Of a DNA stretch of 64,000 bases, positions 1 through 11,964 are shown piece after piece. The DNA lies in NCBI GenBank assembly GCA_001574975.1, contig KQ965731.1, forward strand, positions 972,710 through 1,036,709. Direction: 5' to 3'. A program made the position numbers and the translations under genes. The notes beneath the pieces were generated by a model. The model saw only the letters and a program-made list of their open reading frames with translations. It made no database searches and had not been told where the DNA came from. Each line of letters starts with the position of its first letter. Within the stretch, counting starts at the first letter, position 1. Source of the DNA: Gonapodya prolifera JEL478. Lineage: Eukaryota > Monoblepharomycota > Monoblepharidomycetes > Monoblepharidales > Gonapodyaceae.

Positions 1-3000
1 GGGAGAAGATTTGGAACCTGCTGACCTTGCTCGTCGTGCCGAGCTGGTGGTCCAAGCAGCCATCTGTTGCTCCGAAATCCTTAAACAGTACGGAACATAC
101 CCCATCAACATCCCAGATTGCACCACGACTGAACTTAAAATTCACTTGGGGATTGGTGCTGGCCGGATATTCGATGTACACGTCGGTGGAGACCCTGGCA
201 GATGGGAGCATTTAATTGGCGGGGATGCCGTCAGTCAGCTTGCGAATGTGCTCGATCAAGCGCCACCTGGTGAGAGTTCCTGAATCTGTGTCGTCAAAAT
301 ACTTTTGACATTAACCTATTGAATACTAAAACCCATCTGTATTCCGTCACTCCCCGCTTTGCTTTATGAAACGAAGGTCGTCTTGCTTTGTCTCACACCG
401 CCTTGAAACATATGAAAGGGTCAATAAACATGAGTGCACTCGAAATCGTGGATTACAACAAGAAAGCTGCTGTCATTTTGCATTTCGATAAAGATCGTAT
501 CCGTCGGAACACCACAGCCCGCCCGACTCTAGCGGATGATCTGGCGTTGTGGGACATTGCTTCGCCGACGCAAAACATCGAACTTTACCGCCAATTTATA
601 AACCATTCCGCTCTTTTCAAGCTCCAATCTGATATCAACCAGTCCAAAGTATTTTCCTCCGAATTTCCTGGACTATCGGAGCTAATGAGCTTGTTCGAAT
701 TGCGTCAAGCCACCACTTTGTTTGTGCGAATTGGTGGCTACGCGCAAGACGGCTTTCGGTGGTTCGAAACCAAGGATGATTTAGAGGATATGCAGACTGC
801 CATGGAAATCGTCCAAAAAGCGTTGTTTCGGTTTCAAGGTTCTTTACGACAGTTTCATGTGGACGATAAAGGCGCTATTTTGCTGAGTTTCTTTGGGTTA
901 CCTCCACATGCCCATGAGAATGATGCACAATACGGCGTCAAGGCAGCTTTGGAGATTGCAGAGGAATTTGGCCGATTCTTCGAGCACTTCAATATCGGAA
1001 TCACCACTGGTGTCATTGCTATCGGTGGTGTTGGGAATTCCGTGAGGACAGAATATGCTCTGGTGAGCGATTTGCATACCGCTTTTCGGCATTATGTTGA
1101 CGTTGACTCATGCAACTTCATGCCATGCCAGATGGGCGATTCGATTAACATGGCGGCTCGAATCATGTGCCTAGAGGCTGCCCAAAACGCTGTGGCATGC
1201 GACGAAAGGACATACAATTTATGTTCCAAAGACTTCACATTTGAGGACATGGGCCAGCATAAAGTCAAGGGCAAGAAGAATCCAGTAAAAGTGTTCCGAC
1301 CCAAGTGTGCCGTTGCAGACACGCGAGTTCAGAAGACAAACGATCCCGAAGGAATGGGCTTGGTAGTTGGTCGGGGGAAAGAAAAGGCGATGTTGTCGGA
1401 ATCTGTCCGAACCCATATCAATGAGGGCGGTGGTGGTCTATTGGTGTTCGAAGGAGATGGAGGAATGGGATTAACCACATTAATGAAGTATGCAAAACTC
1501 CAGGCGGTCAATGCTGGTTGCCCAATCACGTAAGTGATCGGTGTATTGTGCGATCACTTGGCGATTTGGACCACCTTATTTATATTGTTGTAGGTCTGGT
1601 TGTGGCAGCGAGATGGAGAAAACAACCCCGTACTTCGCATTCAGAGACATAATTGGTGACATTTTGACAATGGTGGACGAAGCTTTGGTGGACGAGGCAG
1701 GAATCTTGATCCCGACAAACAACACCGTCTCAAAAGCCGTCGTCATTGAGACTATGCTGCATCCAGGCTCAGTGGCACTTCAAGGTCCAAATGGTAGCGG
1801 TGACAGTATTATTTCTACCTCGCGTGAGCGGTCACTCAGCTTGGCGGTGCCTGATACCGGCGGGGATGTGGGTGGTATGGACATATTACTCCCGCTCTCC
1901 CAGACTCGCTCTGCCCGGTCGAATTCAGTTACAAGGAGACTGGACACGGCACTTCTGACCACGGGCGAGCAGCTTGGTGTCGACGGAGCTTTTCCCCGTC
2001 CGATGAGGTCGAACTCTGTATCCCATCGTCCTGAACATCTGGCTGACTCGGATTCTGGAAACGGTGGTGGTGGCGCAGACAGGCCTTCACCGGGGCTCTT
2101 AACAGTCTCAACCGGAGGTCAGGCGCATGCGAAGGCACGAGGTCATCGGGCCTCATTGATGGGCAGCATTGATGCGCTGACAAACAATCGGGCGAAGAGA
2201 AGACTTTCTATCATGGCCACAAATATTCAGTTGGAGAACCAAGCCGCGCAAAAGCGCCAAGAGACCGAGGATCGAGTCAAATCAAGTTTAGTGAAACTTG
2301 GTGAAAACCCAGCACTCGCTCAGCTGATGAGCTTCGTTACATTGTTTGATCTCTCGGTTGACACATCGCGGCAACACAAAGGCCGAGGAAGACAGAAAGA
2401 GTTTCAGGAACTCGTCAAGCGAATCATTAGTACGCTCTCGACGAACAACCCACTTACTCTAATTTTCCACGAAGCGCAATGGATGGATATTTCATCTTGG
2501 GAACTGCTGCTCGAAATTATCAATGGCTGCCCTGATGTATTGGTCATGATCTTTTCTCGGCCAGAGCGAAGTTTCGATGATAGGGAATGCTCGAATTGGT
2601 ACTCACAATTGAAAAAAATGTCCAAGGCGAAGACTAGAATCGTGGAGGGTCTCAGTGAGAGTGAAATAGCCGAAATGATTCGATACTACTGGAACAAAGA
2701 TGGCCGACATGAAGTGAAGAGGGTTGGCACAGCGATTCTTTCAAATGTGCACCGCCGAACAAATGGCAATCCTCTTTATGCTCGGTCCCTTGTAATTGCT
2801 CTGAAAGAGTCGGGTCAAACTCATGTGGAGGAGAATGGCGAGCTGCAACTAGACAATGACACTGCTTTCGACTTTGAACATTTCAGTGTGGATGATGATT
2901 TGCAAAGTATAGTGGTAGCTCAATTCGACAGGCTCGATCGCAATTTCCAGTTACTTCTAAAAGTTGGATCCGCCTTTGGGCATCGCTTTGCACTCGAGGA

Positions 3001-5908
3001 TGTTTTGATCTTTCTCCCTGATACCAAAGCTCTTATCAGAGATACGAATGGAATGCTCTCGTCGTCGTTTGGGGGGTCAAAACACGTTGCGGAGAGTCTA
3101 GTGGACAAAAAGATGAATGCTGGAGAAATTTCCCGATCATTGGGGCGCTTTGATAAGTACGGTTTCTTGCAGAAGTTCGAGGGAGAACATGGACAAACGA
3201 CTACTTTTAACTTCGAGTACAAGAGTGCTCTGATACGTCGGTGTGTGTACAATATTATGACTGTCACCCAGCGCCAGCAGCTTCATTTGAAAATAGCCAC
3301 TTATTACGAGACACAGAAACTATACCAACAAGCTGAGAAGGAGGAAGATGGCAAGATAAAAACTTTCCTGAAGTTACGGCCAGATGGACTTCGATATCTC
3401 ATCCCCGTTTATGAGCATTATTCGGAGACCTCAGATGACTACAGGAACAAAAAAATATTTTACCTGGAGAAGGTGTCTCACTTCTATTATCAAAAACACC
3501 TTATGGGCGAGGCTGTTAAGTACTACAAGAAGCTTTTCCAATCTGTCGCAGAATACCAAATGGACACAAGCTCTAGCACGAACAAGGACGGGAGCTCTAA
3601 CGCCAGCAAGTATACAAGCTTGGATTTCGCAAGTTGGAACCAGGAGCTGGGGGAAGCGTACCTGTACCGGGGGGAATTTGAATCTGCTGAAAGACATCTC
3701 CTGAACTCTCTTCGGCTGTGTGAAGTTCGCTTTCCAAAAGGGGACATCGCACTTTCTTGGGCAGTTCGTAAAGAGCGCTCAGTGCTTAGTAGGCTGAAGC
3801 CCGATCCGAATGAAGAGAAAGAGGAGAAACGATTACTTCAGGAGAAAAGCGCCAACGCTCTTGGTCGGAGAGAGTCAAAAAGCCCATTGGCATCAATTTC
3901 TCGCACCGATTCGCAGACAACCTCTCGGGAGAGGAGCGCACTTCAGGATATGGTGGAAAAGAACTACGCCCTGGCTTGCATGCATGTTTCTAGACTGTCT
4001 CTCTTAGCATTGACTGATCTCTACCTTGCAAAGGAGCAGCAAAATCACTTCCAGTTCTGTGCATTATCTGGGTTAAATATCTCAGAGAAGTTTCCAAAAG
4101 AGACGTTGTATGCTAGGTTCAGGGCGGCGGCTGCCCTGGCTGTCTGGCTGTCTCACAAAGACGAAGCTCTCGCCGTTCGCTACTTGGTATCGGCGGAAGC
4201 TTGGGACACTAACAATGATGCAAACGCCACCGCGTCCATCGCTTCACTTTCTGCAAACATATACTTCATGATGGGGCAATGGACTTTTGCAATAGAGAAG
4301 TACGAGATTCTGAACCAAATCGGAGTTGCGATTAGTGACCAAGCTCGTCGCGAGGAATCCCTTCGAATGAGATCCATCATTCATTTGTTCCAAGGAAGTA
4401 CGACTACTGCCCAACGTTTTGCAATGGATCTTCTCCGTATGGCGGAGAGGGAACATTTTTGGCCTGCGCGATATTGGGGTACAACTTTAATGTTTATCGC
4501 AGAACTAAATTCTCTCTCACCGAATGTCGAAACCTTGAAGATTCTTGTTCCTACATTGGACTTAATCAAAGAACAAAAAGAGCAACATGGCACTGGAACT
4601 GTGAAGACGCCATTCAACTCCGGTCTGTTTGCTGAAATTTTGGCCACCGCTGGTCGCCTTCGCATTGCCGCATCGGTTTCCGAAGAAATACCTCTCGAAC
4701 TCGCAACTGATGTTTGCACTAGAACTTCCGCAACTCTGAGTCAGATGAAGCAGGAGTCGTCTTTATCCAATCCACAGGTGCTGAGTCTGTTATATCTCGC
4801 GCTTGTCAACCTCATTCTGGAGGTGTATGGTCTTTATCGTTCAACGGTCAACCACAGTCTGAGCACCGAAGTTCAAACACTATGCCAGGCTGCGGTAGGA
4901 CTGCTAAAATCGGATATGAAGACAGTCCGATTGCATCACGCACTCCTTTCTATCTTTCGTGGATTGTTACATGTCGCACAGACAGCTTCTTCGAAACGAT
5001 CCACCGCTGATTGGGAGGAAGGCCACAGAAAAGCCACCAAGCATCAGCGACCTTGGCTTCACCTCGTTCACATTCTCTGTCGGCTAATAATTAGCTGTGG
5101 TGGATCTCCTTCCACCACAGCGAAGTTCGAAAATGAAAAGTCACGCCTGCAAGACGCGATGGCATCGGCAATGAATGCGGACGAAAACATCCAAGGCAGC
5201 TCAATCAAAAACTCCTCTGATCCTCTTGTCTCCACTGAAGATTTAAGGCGACTTGTTGGTGTCAGCTTAAACGCTATTGCAGGCCCTGGATTACGAGCAT
5301 CTGGAATGTACGGCATCCAATCATCTCAATTCGGGACCGGGACCATTATGCGAGCAGCACACTCGAGGGCATTGAGGAGCAACGCACTTGCTGGAGACCC
5401 CCCTCCTAGTCTTCTCTCAAGTCCTGCTTCGGGTAACCAGAATGCTTTTGATCGGCCCACTGTGGACGTTCCAAATCTTTCCAACATTCCCCCAAGCCCA
5501 GTGTCCCCTTCAATCTTAGACCCCCCCAACGATTCTCCCTCATTCCCCAGACCAGGTCTGACTCATTCGACTCCTCTTTTATCGGGACGTGTCTCCCCGT
5601 TCCAATCTTCCCGCTCAAACCTTCCTCCCCCCGAGGAGATCTCCGAAGAACTCGAAGCAGAAACAACAGGGAACCCTCAACATGGTATCAACAACACCCA
5701 ACCTGTCCCTGGTCGCCTCCAACTAGAAAAGCAAGGGAGCGGCGTCACAGAGCCTCCAGAAATTCATTCAGTTCGGGAGGAGCGGGGGAAGGGATCTCCT
5801 CTTGAATCATTGATACGGTCGTCATCAAATGATGTAAAAAGTGGTACTGGGACACCTGTAGCGGGTATCATGGTGGAGCGATCAGTGTTTGTTGAAAACA
5901 CAAGTTGA
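1..5908 (+). CDS. ADCY10-like: Soluble-adenylyl-cyclase-like protein, 5' end outside window
   Basis: Class III cyclase followed by an NTPase/TPR-like region, the layout of animal soluble adenylyl cyclase, which makes cAMP in cytosol and cilia. Visible exons are 1-269, 377-1062, 1132-1529 and 1594-5908; all frames join. The window opens inside the first cyclase domain. The second lies at about 650-1300 and keeps the Asp-Lys-Gly segment (VDDKGAILLSF) that carries the adenine-contacting lysine in human sAC. It also keeps the Asn...Arg pair of INMAARIM, normally transition-state residues. An NTPase region follows: its P-loop (EGDGGMGLTT, 1450-1479) has Leu where Lys is expected, and its Walker-B-like stretch (LIFHEAQWMD, about 2458-2487) has His for the first Asp. 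The rest is a long helical region with a Ser/Pro-rich tail. An AATAAA overlaps the stop (5908-5913). Cyclase identity is firm; adenylyl rather than guanylyl specificity is inferred from sAC resemblance. Confidence 0.88.
1063..1131 (+). other. In-frame 69-nt intron in the cyclase gene
   Basis: GTGAGC...CAG interval, a multiple of three and free of stops, so the reading frame runs through it. Removing it joins EYAL to MGDSINMAARIM, the uninterrupted form seen in class III cyclases. Keeping it would insert 23 residues next to the catalytic Asn/Arg motif. Confidence 0.8.
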
Positions 5909-5960
5909 ATAAATTGGACTCTGTATTTAAAGCCAGCAAAGTTTGGATACATTTGACAGT

Positions 5961-8706
5961 TCACTTTTGCGTTGTAATATAGTATGCAATTCCGACGGCG
6001 ATGACGGCGATGACTGCAGGGATCACCCACGATGGTAGGTCTCCAGATTTCGCACCTTTAACCGATACCGGTGTCTCTGCAACGAGCCAACAATTCGTTT
6101 TGGATTCTTGACCTTAATCTTCGTTCCTTGCACTTACCGCCTAGCTTTATCTTTGTCAGATCCGTTCCGCGCTTGATGTCCGAACCAGACGGCATCAAAC
6201 CCAACCTTATAAGTTCCGATCCAGTTGCGGCGATCGGGTCCTTCGCCAATGTTGCAACAGCGAGGACTTTGTTCTGGCGGATGTAATAGGCTTCCAGACT
6301 TTCCATGTTCTCAAGTGATGGTGTGAACTTCGTGATGACCTCCTGAAATATCATCACGTCCACACAGCAGACAGTGATGCTGGTAAGGTCTTAGCAAGGG
6401 CAGTACCGACAATCATCTCACATCAAAGCTCTCTGCGTGACCCGCATATCTGACACTCTTGCCAAATTGGACTGTCCAGAAGAAAGGCACAGTGCGGAAA
6501 GGAGTGAGCTCCGGGACAGCACCTCCATCGCTTTTAGCTTTGACGAGTTTGGCGATGTTTTGTGCTGCTACTCTGGCCTGATTCTGGGCAACGGACCTAA
6601 ATGCAGTGTGAGCCAAGTTTCTTTGATCATAATAGTTTGAAGCAGAGCTTCCAACACACCAGTGTTCCACACGAATCTTTTCGCCGGTAAGGTGATATGC
6701 GTACCGTGCGATATCGCCTTGAGATTTGTGTTACGAGGTATTCACAGCTCACACGCGTCCAAGAAACGTCCACTCACCAACAGCGAACACGCCATCCACG
6801 CCCGGTACCTTCATACTGTCCTCCACAATAACGCTTCCATCTCTTTCCAAAGGAATTCCGGAAGATTTTAAAAAGTCCGTCGCACATCGCACGCCGACAC
6901 CCAAAACGACCAGGTCTGCTGGCAGTCTTTCATTTGTGCCTTTGATTATAACAGCACCAACAATTTTCGGATTCGCGGCTTATATGGGACCGCGGATCAA
7001 TTCATTGCCCAGCACGATAAAGATAGCGTCCAACTTACAGCTCGGTTCATAGCGTTCAGTGACACTCTCCATCCGGAACTTGACACCCGCCTTCTCGTGC
7101 ATAATCATAAATGCTTTACCGACGTCTGCACCCAGTACTCGCTCGAATGGAACCTGCAAGCGGTAAAGCCATGAGCAAGCCTTCCGAAAATGCCGCTCCG
7201 AGTGAGACTCTCACTTTCTCCATTCCGATAACGGTCAGATCTGCAATCTTTGCAAGAACTGCCGCTGCTTCCATTCCGATAAAACTGGAGCCAACAATGA
7301 TGATTTTTGGCCTGTAATCGGCACCATTCGTCTGCTGGAGAGCAGTGATGGCAGCATCGAGACCAGTGGCATCGCTGACACCGCGGACCACATGAATGTT
7401 GCCGAGATCGGAGCCCGGAATGGGGAGGCGTCGTGGCTTTAGAAGTGGCTATCTGTCAGCGTCAGATGAAACATGACTGTTTTCGAACTCACATCACCAC
7501 CACTCGCAACAACCACATAGTCGTAGGCCACCTTTCGGCCACCATTCAAGCTGAGTACTTTACCCTTCGTGTCGAGGCCGACAACTTCCGTCTTCAATTC
7601 AATTTCCACTCCAATCTTGTCAAAGTGTTCCTTGTTTCGGAGCTGAACAGCTTCAACAGTAGTTTTTATCGATTTGGAGAGTTTCGGACGGTCAACTGGA
7701 AGAGTGTCTTCGCGCGACAGGAGAATGACACGGCCTTTGAAACCTTCCTGGAGAGATATTTTGTAAGTGAGTTTCCTCGGCCACACGTTGCGCAAGGAGT
7801 GTTACTCAACAATTCGAAGAGATTCTGCCGCTTGCAACCCTCCCGCACCACCTCCAATCACGACAGCCGTGACCTGATCACTGGACTTTCCGACGGCAGC
7901 AGGCGGACCGCGGCGACCCGCCGCAATCGCGGTGTCAGTGGCCTTGATATAAACTGCTCTGCCTTTGACTTTTGTCTGGGTGAGCGGTAAAGGTCAATGT
8001 TGGTTTAGGACGTTGCTTTGCTTCCACGAAAATGCAAACCTCATAGGATTGGAGACCGTCAATCGAGGGACCATCCTCGATGTCGCCGGTCTTGGTGTTG
8101 AAGCAAGCGCCGTGCCATGGACTAAAGCACACATGTATCATATGCCCATAAAATAACGACCTTTCGGGATTCAAACGACTCACCACATGATGCGACCATC
8201 TTGGCTCAGGACACCTTTAATAAGTGGCGCTTTGTAGTGAGCTTTCGTAATCCATCCGAATCACAGATGAGTAAAATATTCGCGATGGCATAAATTGCGA
8301 TAACTCACGACACAAGTGCGATGTAGCGTGGTATTCATCACCGACTCTGTAGAGTACTGCCTTTCCTGAACCAATCTTCACCTCTTTCCTGCAGTTATTA
8401 GAATAATCAGCAAAATGTTATTACCAGCGATAATAGGAGAAGAAACATCATTGATTCCCCTTCACGGAGAACGAGAATTCGCAAGTTCCTTGCTGGGTGG
8501 TCTTCACCCACCCCACACAGACCTGACGGCACGATTCCAGCCAGAAAGAGACTCGCTTCACCAGAACGCTTCATCTTCAAATAAATCTGCGGGTAATAGC
8601 TGAACCCGCGTCGCTGCCGTGTGGGCTCAGCGATCCAGCGATTTACTCACATCTGGCCGGGTTGCAGCTCGCCAACCGAGCATGCCTCTACTTCCACGGT
8701 AGACAT
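5961..8706 (-). CDS. AIFM3-like: AIFM3-like Rieske/FAD-NAD(P)H oxidoreductase with C-terminal membrane anchor
   Basis: Thirteen exons can be placed: 8706-8651, 8388-8309, 8241-8184, 8121-8040, 7975-7811, 7747-7493, 7436-7215, 7153-7039, 6978-6778, 6717-6660, 6596-6422, 6342-6138, 6076-5961. They sum to exactly 595 codons plus stop. Residues 1-100 are a Rieske domain with both ligand boxes whole (C45-P-H47 and C65-PW-H68). An FAD-binding motif (VIGGGAGG, G133) and an NAD(P)H-binding motif ([14 protein letters not shown], near 281) follow, then the AIF-type C-terminal domain. The last 22 residues, from about W574, are one hydrophobic helix with a short polar end (ITTQK): a tail anchor. There is no evident presequence. 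Family knowledge: AIF-type flavoproteins pass electrons from NAD(P)H; the Rieske centre should be a 2Fe-2S cluster. The substrate is unknown. The start is the first ATG before the Rieske fold. Its stop lies 52 bp from that of the cyclase gene on the other strand. Confidence 0.9.
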
Positions 8707-9411
8707 TGCGAAACGGCGGTGCGATGGAGTGAAGGGGATGGGTGTTTCAAGGGACAATCGGGTGCGGGATCTTCCCGTGGGGTAAAGGCAACGGACGATC
8801 TGTTTCTCCAGGCCTTCAATTAATTTTAGCCTTTCTTCCTTTCTGGCGGTCTGAACTGTTCTTCACACTGCCTAAGAAGGACTCTGAAGTCCGTTTGGTA
8901 GCGCTCTGTATATTCCCGGATCATTGCGTAGCTCTTTTTTGAACTGTCAGTCAGAACTTCCACAGCGAAGGTTCAAAAAGGATGAAATACGCACTGTAGA
9001 CCACATAGGAGGTCGTACCTAGCGGCATAACGGGTGAAAAAGGGTGAAGAGGACTTTTGGGTTGTTCATCGCATCAAATTCCTCACCGATTCCTTAACCA
9101 CATCACGAAGGAACCAGCAATCATGGGGTCACATGACGGTCACAAAATGCCATGCTGTTTTGCTTGTCAAACACCAACGTACCGGCTCCTATTATCAATG
9201 ACCAAGAGCACCCAGCTCTGGAGTCTTCTGAAGTTTCTTGAAGTGGAAATGCGGTATCTTAAGTCGTATCGATGTCATAATGTGTATGTAGAAGCAACAA
9301 CGAATTGGAGTCAAAGCGAACCAGATGCTAAGGAGTCCGTTCCGTTTGTGAAATTACGGTTGTGGGTCGCAGAAGGTTACGTCAGCACATCGTATCGTAT
9401 ACACTTTTACA
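8707..9411. other. Intergenic region upstream of the AIFM3-like gene
   Basis: About 700 bases between two minus-strand genes. It must hold the promoter of the AIFM3-like gene and the 3' UTR of GMPPA. A 124-codon plus-strand frame at 9057-9431 overlaps the last GMPPA exon, has ordinary composition for chance and resembles nothing I know. I see no RNA gene or repeat here. Confidence 0.5.
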
Positions 9412-11602
9412 TTACATTAATATTTCACTAATTACGAGAAAACGCGGGGGAGGTGTAGGATATCAGATTCCCCATTAAATTTGAAATAAAAAAGATGCCG
9501 TTTACTCACTTTTGATAGCTTCTTCCCAACTCCTTGTTTGGTAGGACCACACAGTTTCTAACCACGCACTCCTCCGCTACTTTCACTTCTTTTCCCAGAA
9601 CAGTGGCACTAATTTTATGACCACCAGCGCCGGCTTCCGAGGTGTGCGCTTGCACGCCATCGCCTTCGATTCTACACCAGCACCCAATTTTGCACTCTCG
9701 CCCGATGATGGAGTGCAGCACAATCGTGTCATGGCGAATCTCGCTGGCCTCCAGCACAATCGCATCGTGCACCCGAACACCACGGTGAATGACAGCCCGT
9801 GGCCCAACGGTGACGTTGGGTCCAACCTTTGCAGTTGGATGAATGTAGGCCGTAGGGTGAATAATTACAGGCTGAACGAGCGTCGGGTGCGTCGGCTGCG
9901 GTCGCGGTCGGGTTTGAGCTGAAGCGTTTGCGGTTGATTCCAAGGCAGCAGGGTCCGTGGCTTTCGATGGCTTAAGTCCAGGCACCAGAGATCCCGATCG
10001 CTCTAGTGCGATTGGGGGCGGTACATCTTCATCATTTTCTTTGAGGAGCGCGGCGGTGGCGGCATCAACCCGAAAGCGGCTCGCAGCATTTTCGGCTCGA
10101 ACGTCTGTAACTGAACTTTCCAAGGCAGATCCGCCGGTCGAAAAATCGAATCGTCCAGGAGCGTGTAGCGCTTTTGTTACTGGTGTCTGTGCTGGTGGAA
10201 CAACTTGCTGCTCTTTTTGAGGTGGGGGATGATAATACACTCCGCTGCGACCACGCTCGCCTCGGAAAGGGTCCACCTGATCACCGTTTCCTAGTATTCC
10301 AAAGCCACCAATGCGAGCAAGCCGTGACGGCGCTGTTTTGCTCCAATATTGAAGGTACATAGTGTTTGCAGCAAGAGAGCTCTGGGCAGCCTTCAATGGA
10401 AGCCAAAAGTCCTCCTTCGAATCAATCTCGTACACAAACATTGATTTTGCTCCTGCCAGGCCACGAAGAACGTCGACTTCCAGTCGAACAACATCAGCCT
10501 CTGTGTGGAGAGGCGTTGGAGACTGGTAGTTATAGGTGTAGTCGTGGTAGGGCGTATATGATGATTGGAAAGGCTGAGCAAAGCCGTAGTTGTTGTGTGC
10601 GAGCGTGCCCATGTCCGGCACCGACCGAGTGGTCGGAAGAGCATACATGTTGTTCTCAAACTGTTCCCGCTCCATTTGTAGGTGTCGGTCGGCTACCGCT
10701 TGAGCCATGAATTGGAAAACGTTGGGATGAAAGATGTAAACACCGGTGTTAATGAGGTCAGACAAGAATGTCTCCGCTGTAGTATGACCGGCCGTGCACG
10801 AATCCATTTACACAATTAGCAGTAAATAATAAAAGCAGCTATAACGATCCACTCACGCTTTTCGACGTAATGTAATATCTCCTGTGTTGCGGGGTCCGAA
10901 ACCAGGCATCCATAACGTGAAGCTGTATCTTTTGGTACACGCGTTCCCATAATGGTACACAACGGTGCAGTCTCCGGGGATGACGACACAGACTTGTGGA
11001 AAGCCAACATATTGCTCAGCGGGAAGGAGGACGCGATGTCCGCGTGGAGGACGAAGAAGTATTCCGGGTTTCCTCTGAGGACTTCATCACGAAAATGATA
11101 GAGGCCGCCACCTGTTCCGAGTGAGACATATTCACGGAGGTACCTGAAATTTAAATTGGATACGGACATTGATTGGTTTTGAGCTTGGGGGCGTGCAGAA
11201 AACGTGACTCCCTCCCAACCGCCACCCACTTGAATGCGATTCCGGGGAAATCCATCGAGACTTCCGAGAGAAATCTGTCGAAGACGCCATTTTCTAATGA
11301 AGAGTTCGGAATGGAACGGTGAATGTGAAACGATTGACCATTTGTCACGGCGCAGAGGAACATCATCGATTAAGAATGGTATTCCACTTGAGAAATATCT
11401 TACCATAGAAGCCAATGAGAAGAATTTCCCTGAGACCATCAATCCTAGCGAGTGCCGCGACTTGGTGGTATATCATGGGAACCCCCGCGATTGGGAAGAG
11501 AGGTTTGGGCACAGAGAGGGAAAGAGGGCGGAAGCGGGTCCCAACAGATGGACCACCGACAAGGAGGACCGCTTTGGAAAGCGCAGCGCCATTGGCAGAC
11601 AT
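9412..11602 (-). CDS. GMPPA: Mannose-1-phosphate guanylyltransferase alpha subunit (GMPPA)
   Basis: Exons 11602-11404, 11293-11230, 11143-10857, 10776-9510 and 9427-9412 give 610 codons. The N-terminal nucleotidyltransferase domain has a pyrophosphorylase loop-like segment ([13 protein letters not shown]) and family blocks such as [12 protein letters not shown] and INTGVYIF. The C-terminal left-handed beta-helix carries hexapeptide repeats ([19 protein letters not shown]). It ends in [13 protein letters not shown], matching the invariant family C-terminus; the last five residues come from a tiny 16-nt exon. Family knowledge: GMPPA is the regulatory partner of the catalytic GMPPB that makes GDP-mannose, the donor for protein mannosylation and wall mannans. 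The usual length is about 420 residues; the excess is a disordered Pro/Ala/Ser insert between the two domains (about 10255-9870) and a Tyr-rich loop near 10640-10500. The start is the first ATG before the nucleotidyltransferase fold. Confidence 0.93.
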
Positions 11603-11964
11603 GGTTCTGTGGGAGCAGAGGGAGTGCACCTTGGAAGAATTACTGACTTCAATTTCACAAGAAATTTAGCCATGATACAGTATTGTATTGTACACTAACA
11701 AATTTGACGTCATACCATCGGACCTCTCCTCCACTCTGCCAGTCTTCCCCTTTCACAGACCTCAACTGCAACCACCGCCATCACCTCCTCTCCCTCTTCC
11801 CTCCTTTCCCTCTCCGTAACCTTTTTTCTCCCCATTATCACCTCTCCTCTACTCATCCGGCTTTACACTTTGAAAGGCGGCATCGCAACCTCCGCCAGCA
11901 CTTTGTCTGCACTCGTCCCACCTCTCCCTTTGAAAGGCGGCATCTACAACACTCGTCATTGTCA
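11603..11964. promoter_or_regulatory. Divergent promoter, pyrimidine-rich on the plus strand
   Basis: The region lies between GMPPA (-) and the small gene at 11965 (+). From about 11725 to 11865 the plus strand is almost all C and T, as often seen just upstream of fungal transcription starts. The 17-mer CTTTGAAAGGCGGCATC occurs twice, at 11868-11884 and 11928-11944, exactly 60 bases apart. The reading frame is open upstream of 11965 to 11683, but its composition looks like leader rather than protein. Confidence 0.5.

Noticed and set aside
9057-9431. 124-codon plus-strand open frame between the AIFM3-like gene and GMPPA
   Set aside because: It overlaps the terminal GMPPA exon, has no recognisable motif and lies where a promoter and a 3' UTR must be.
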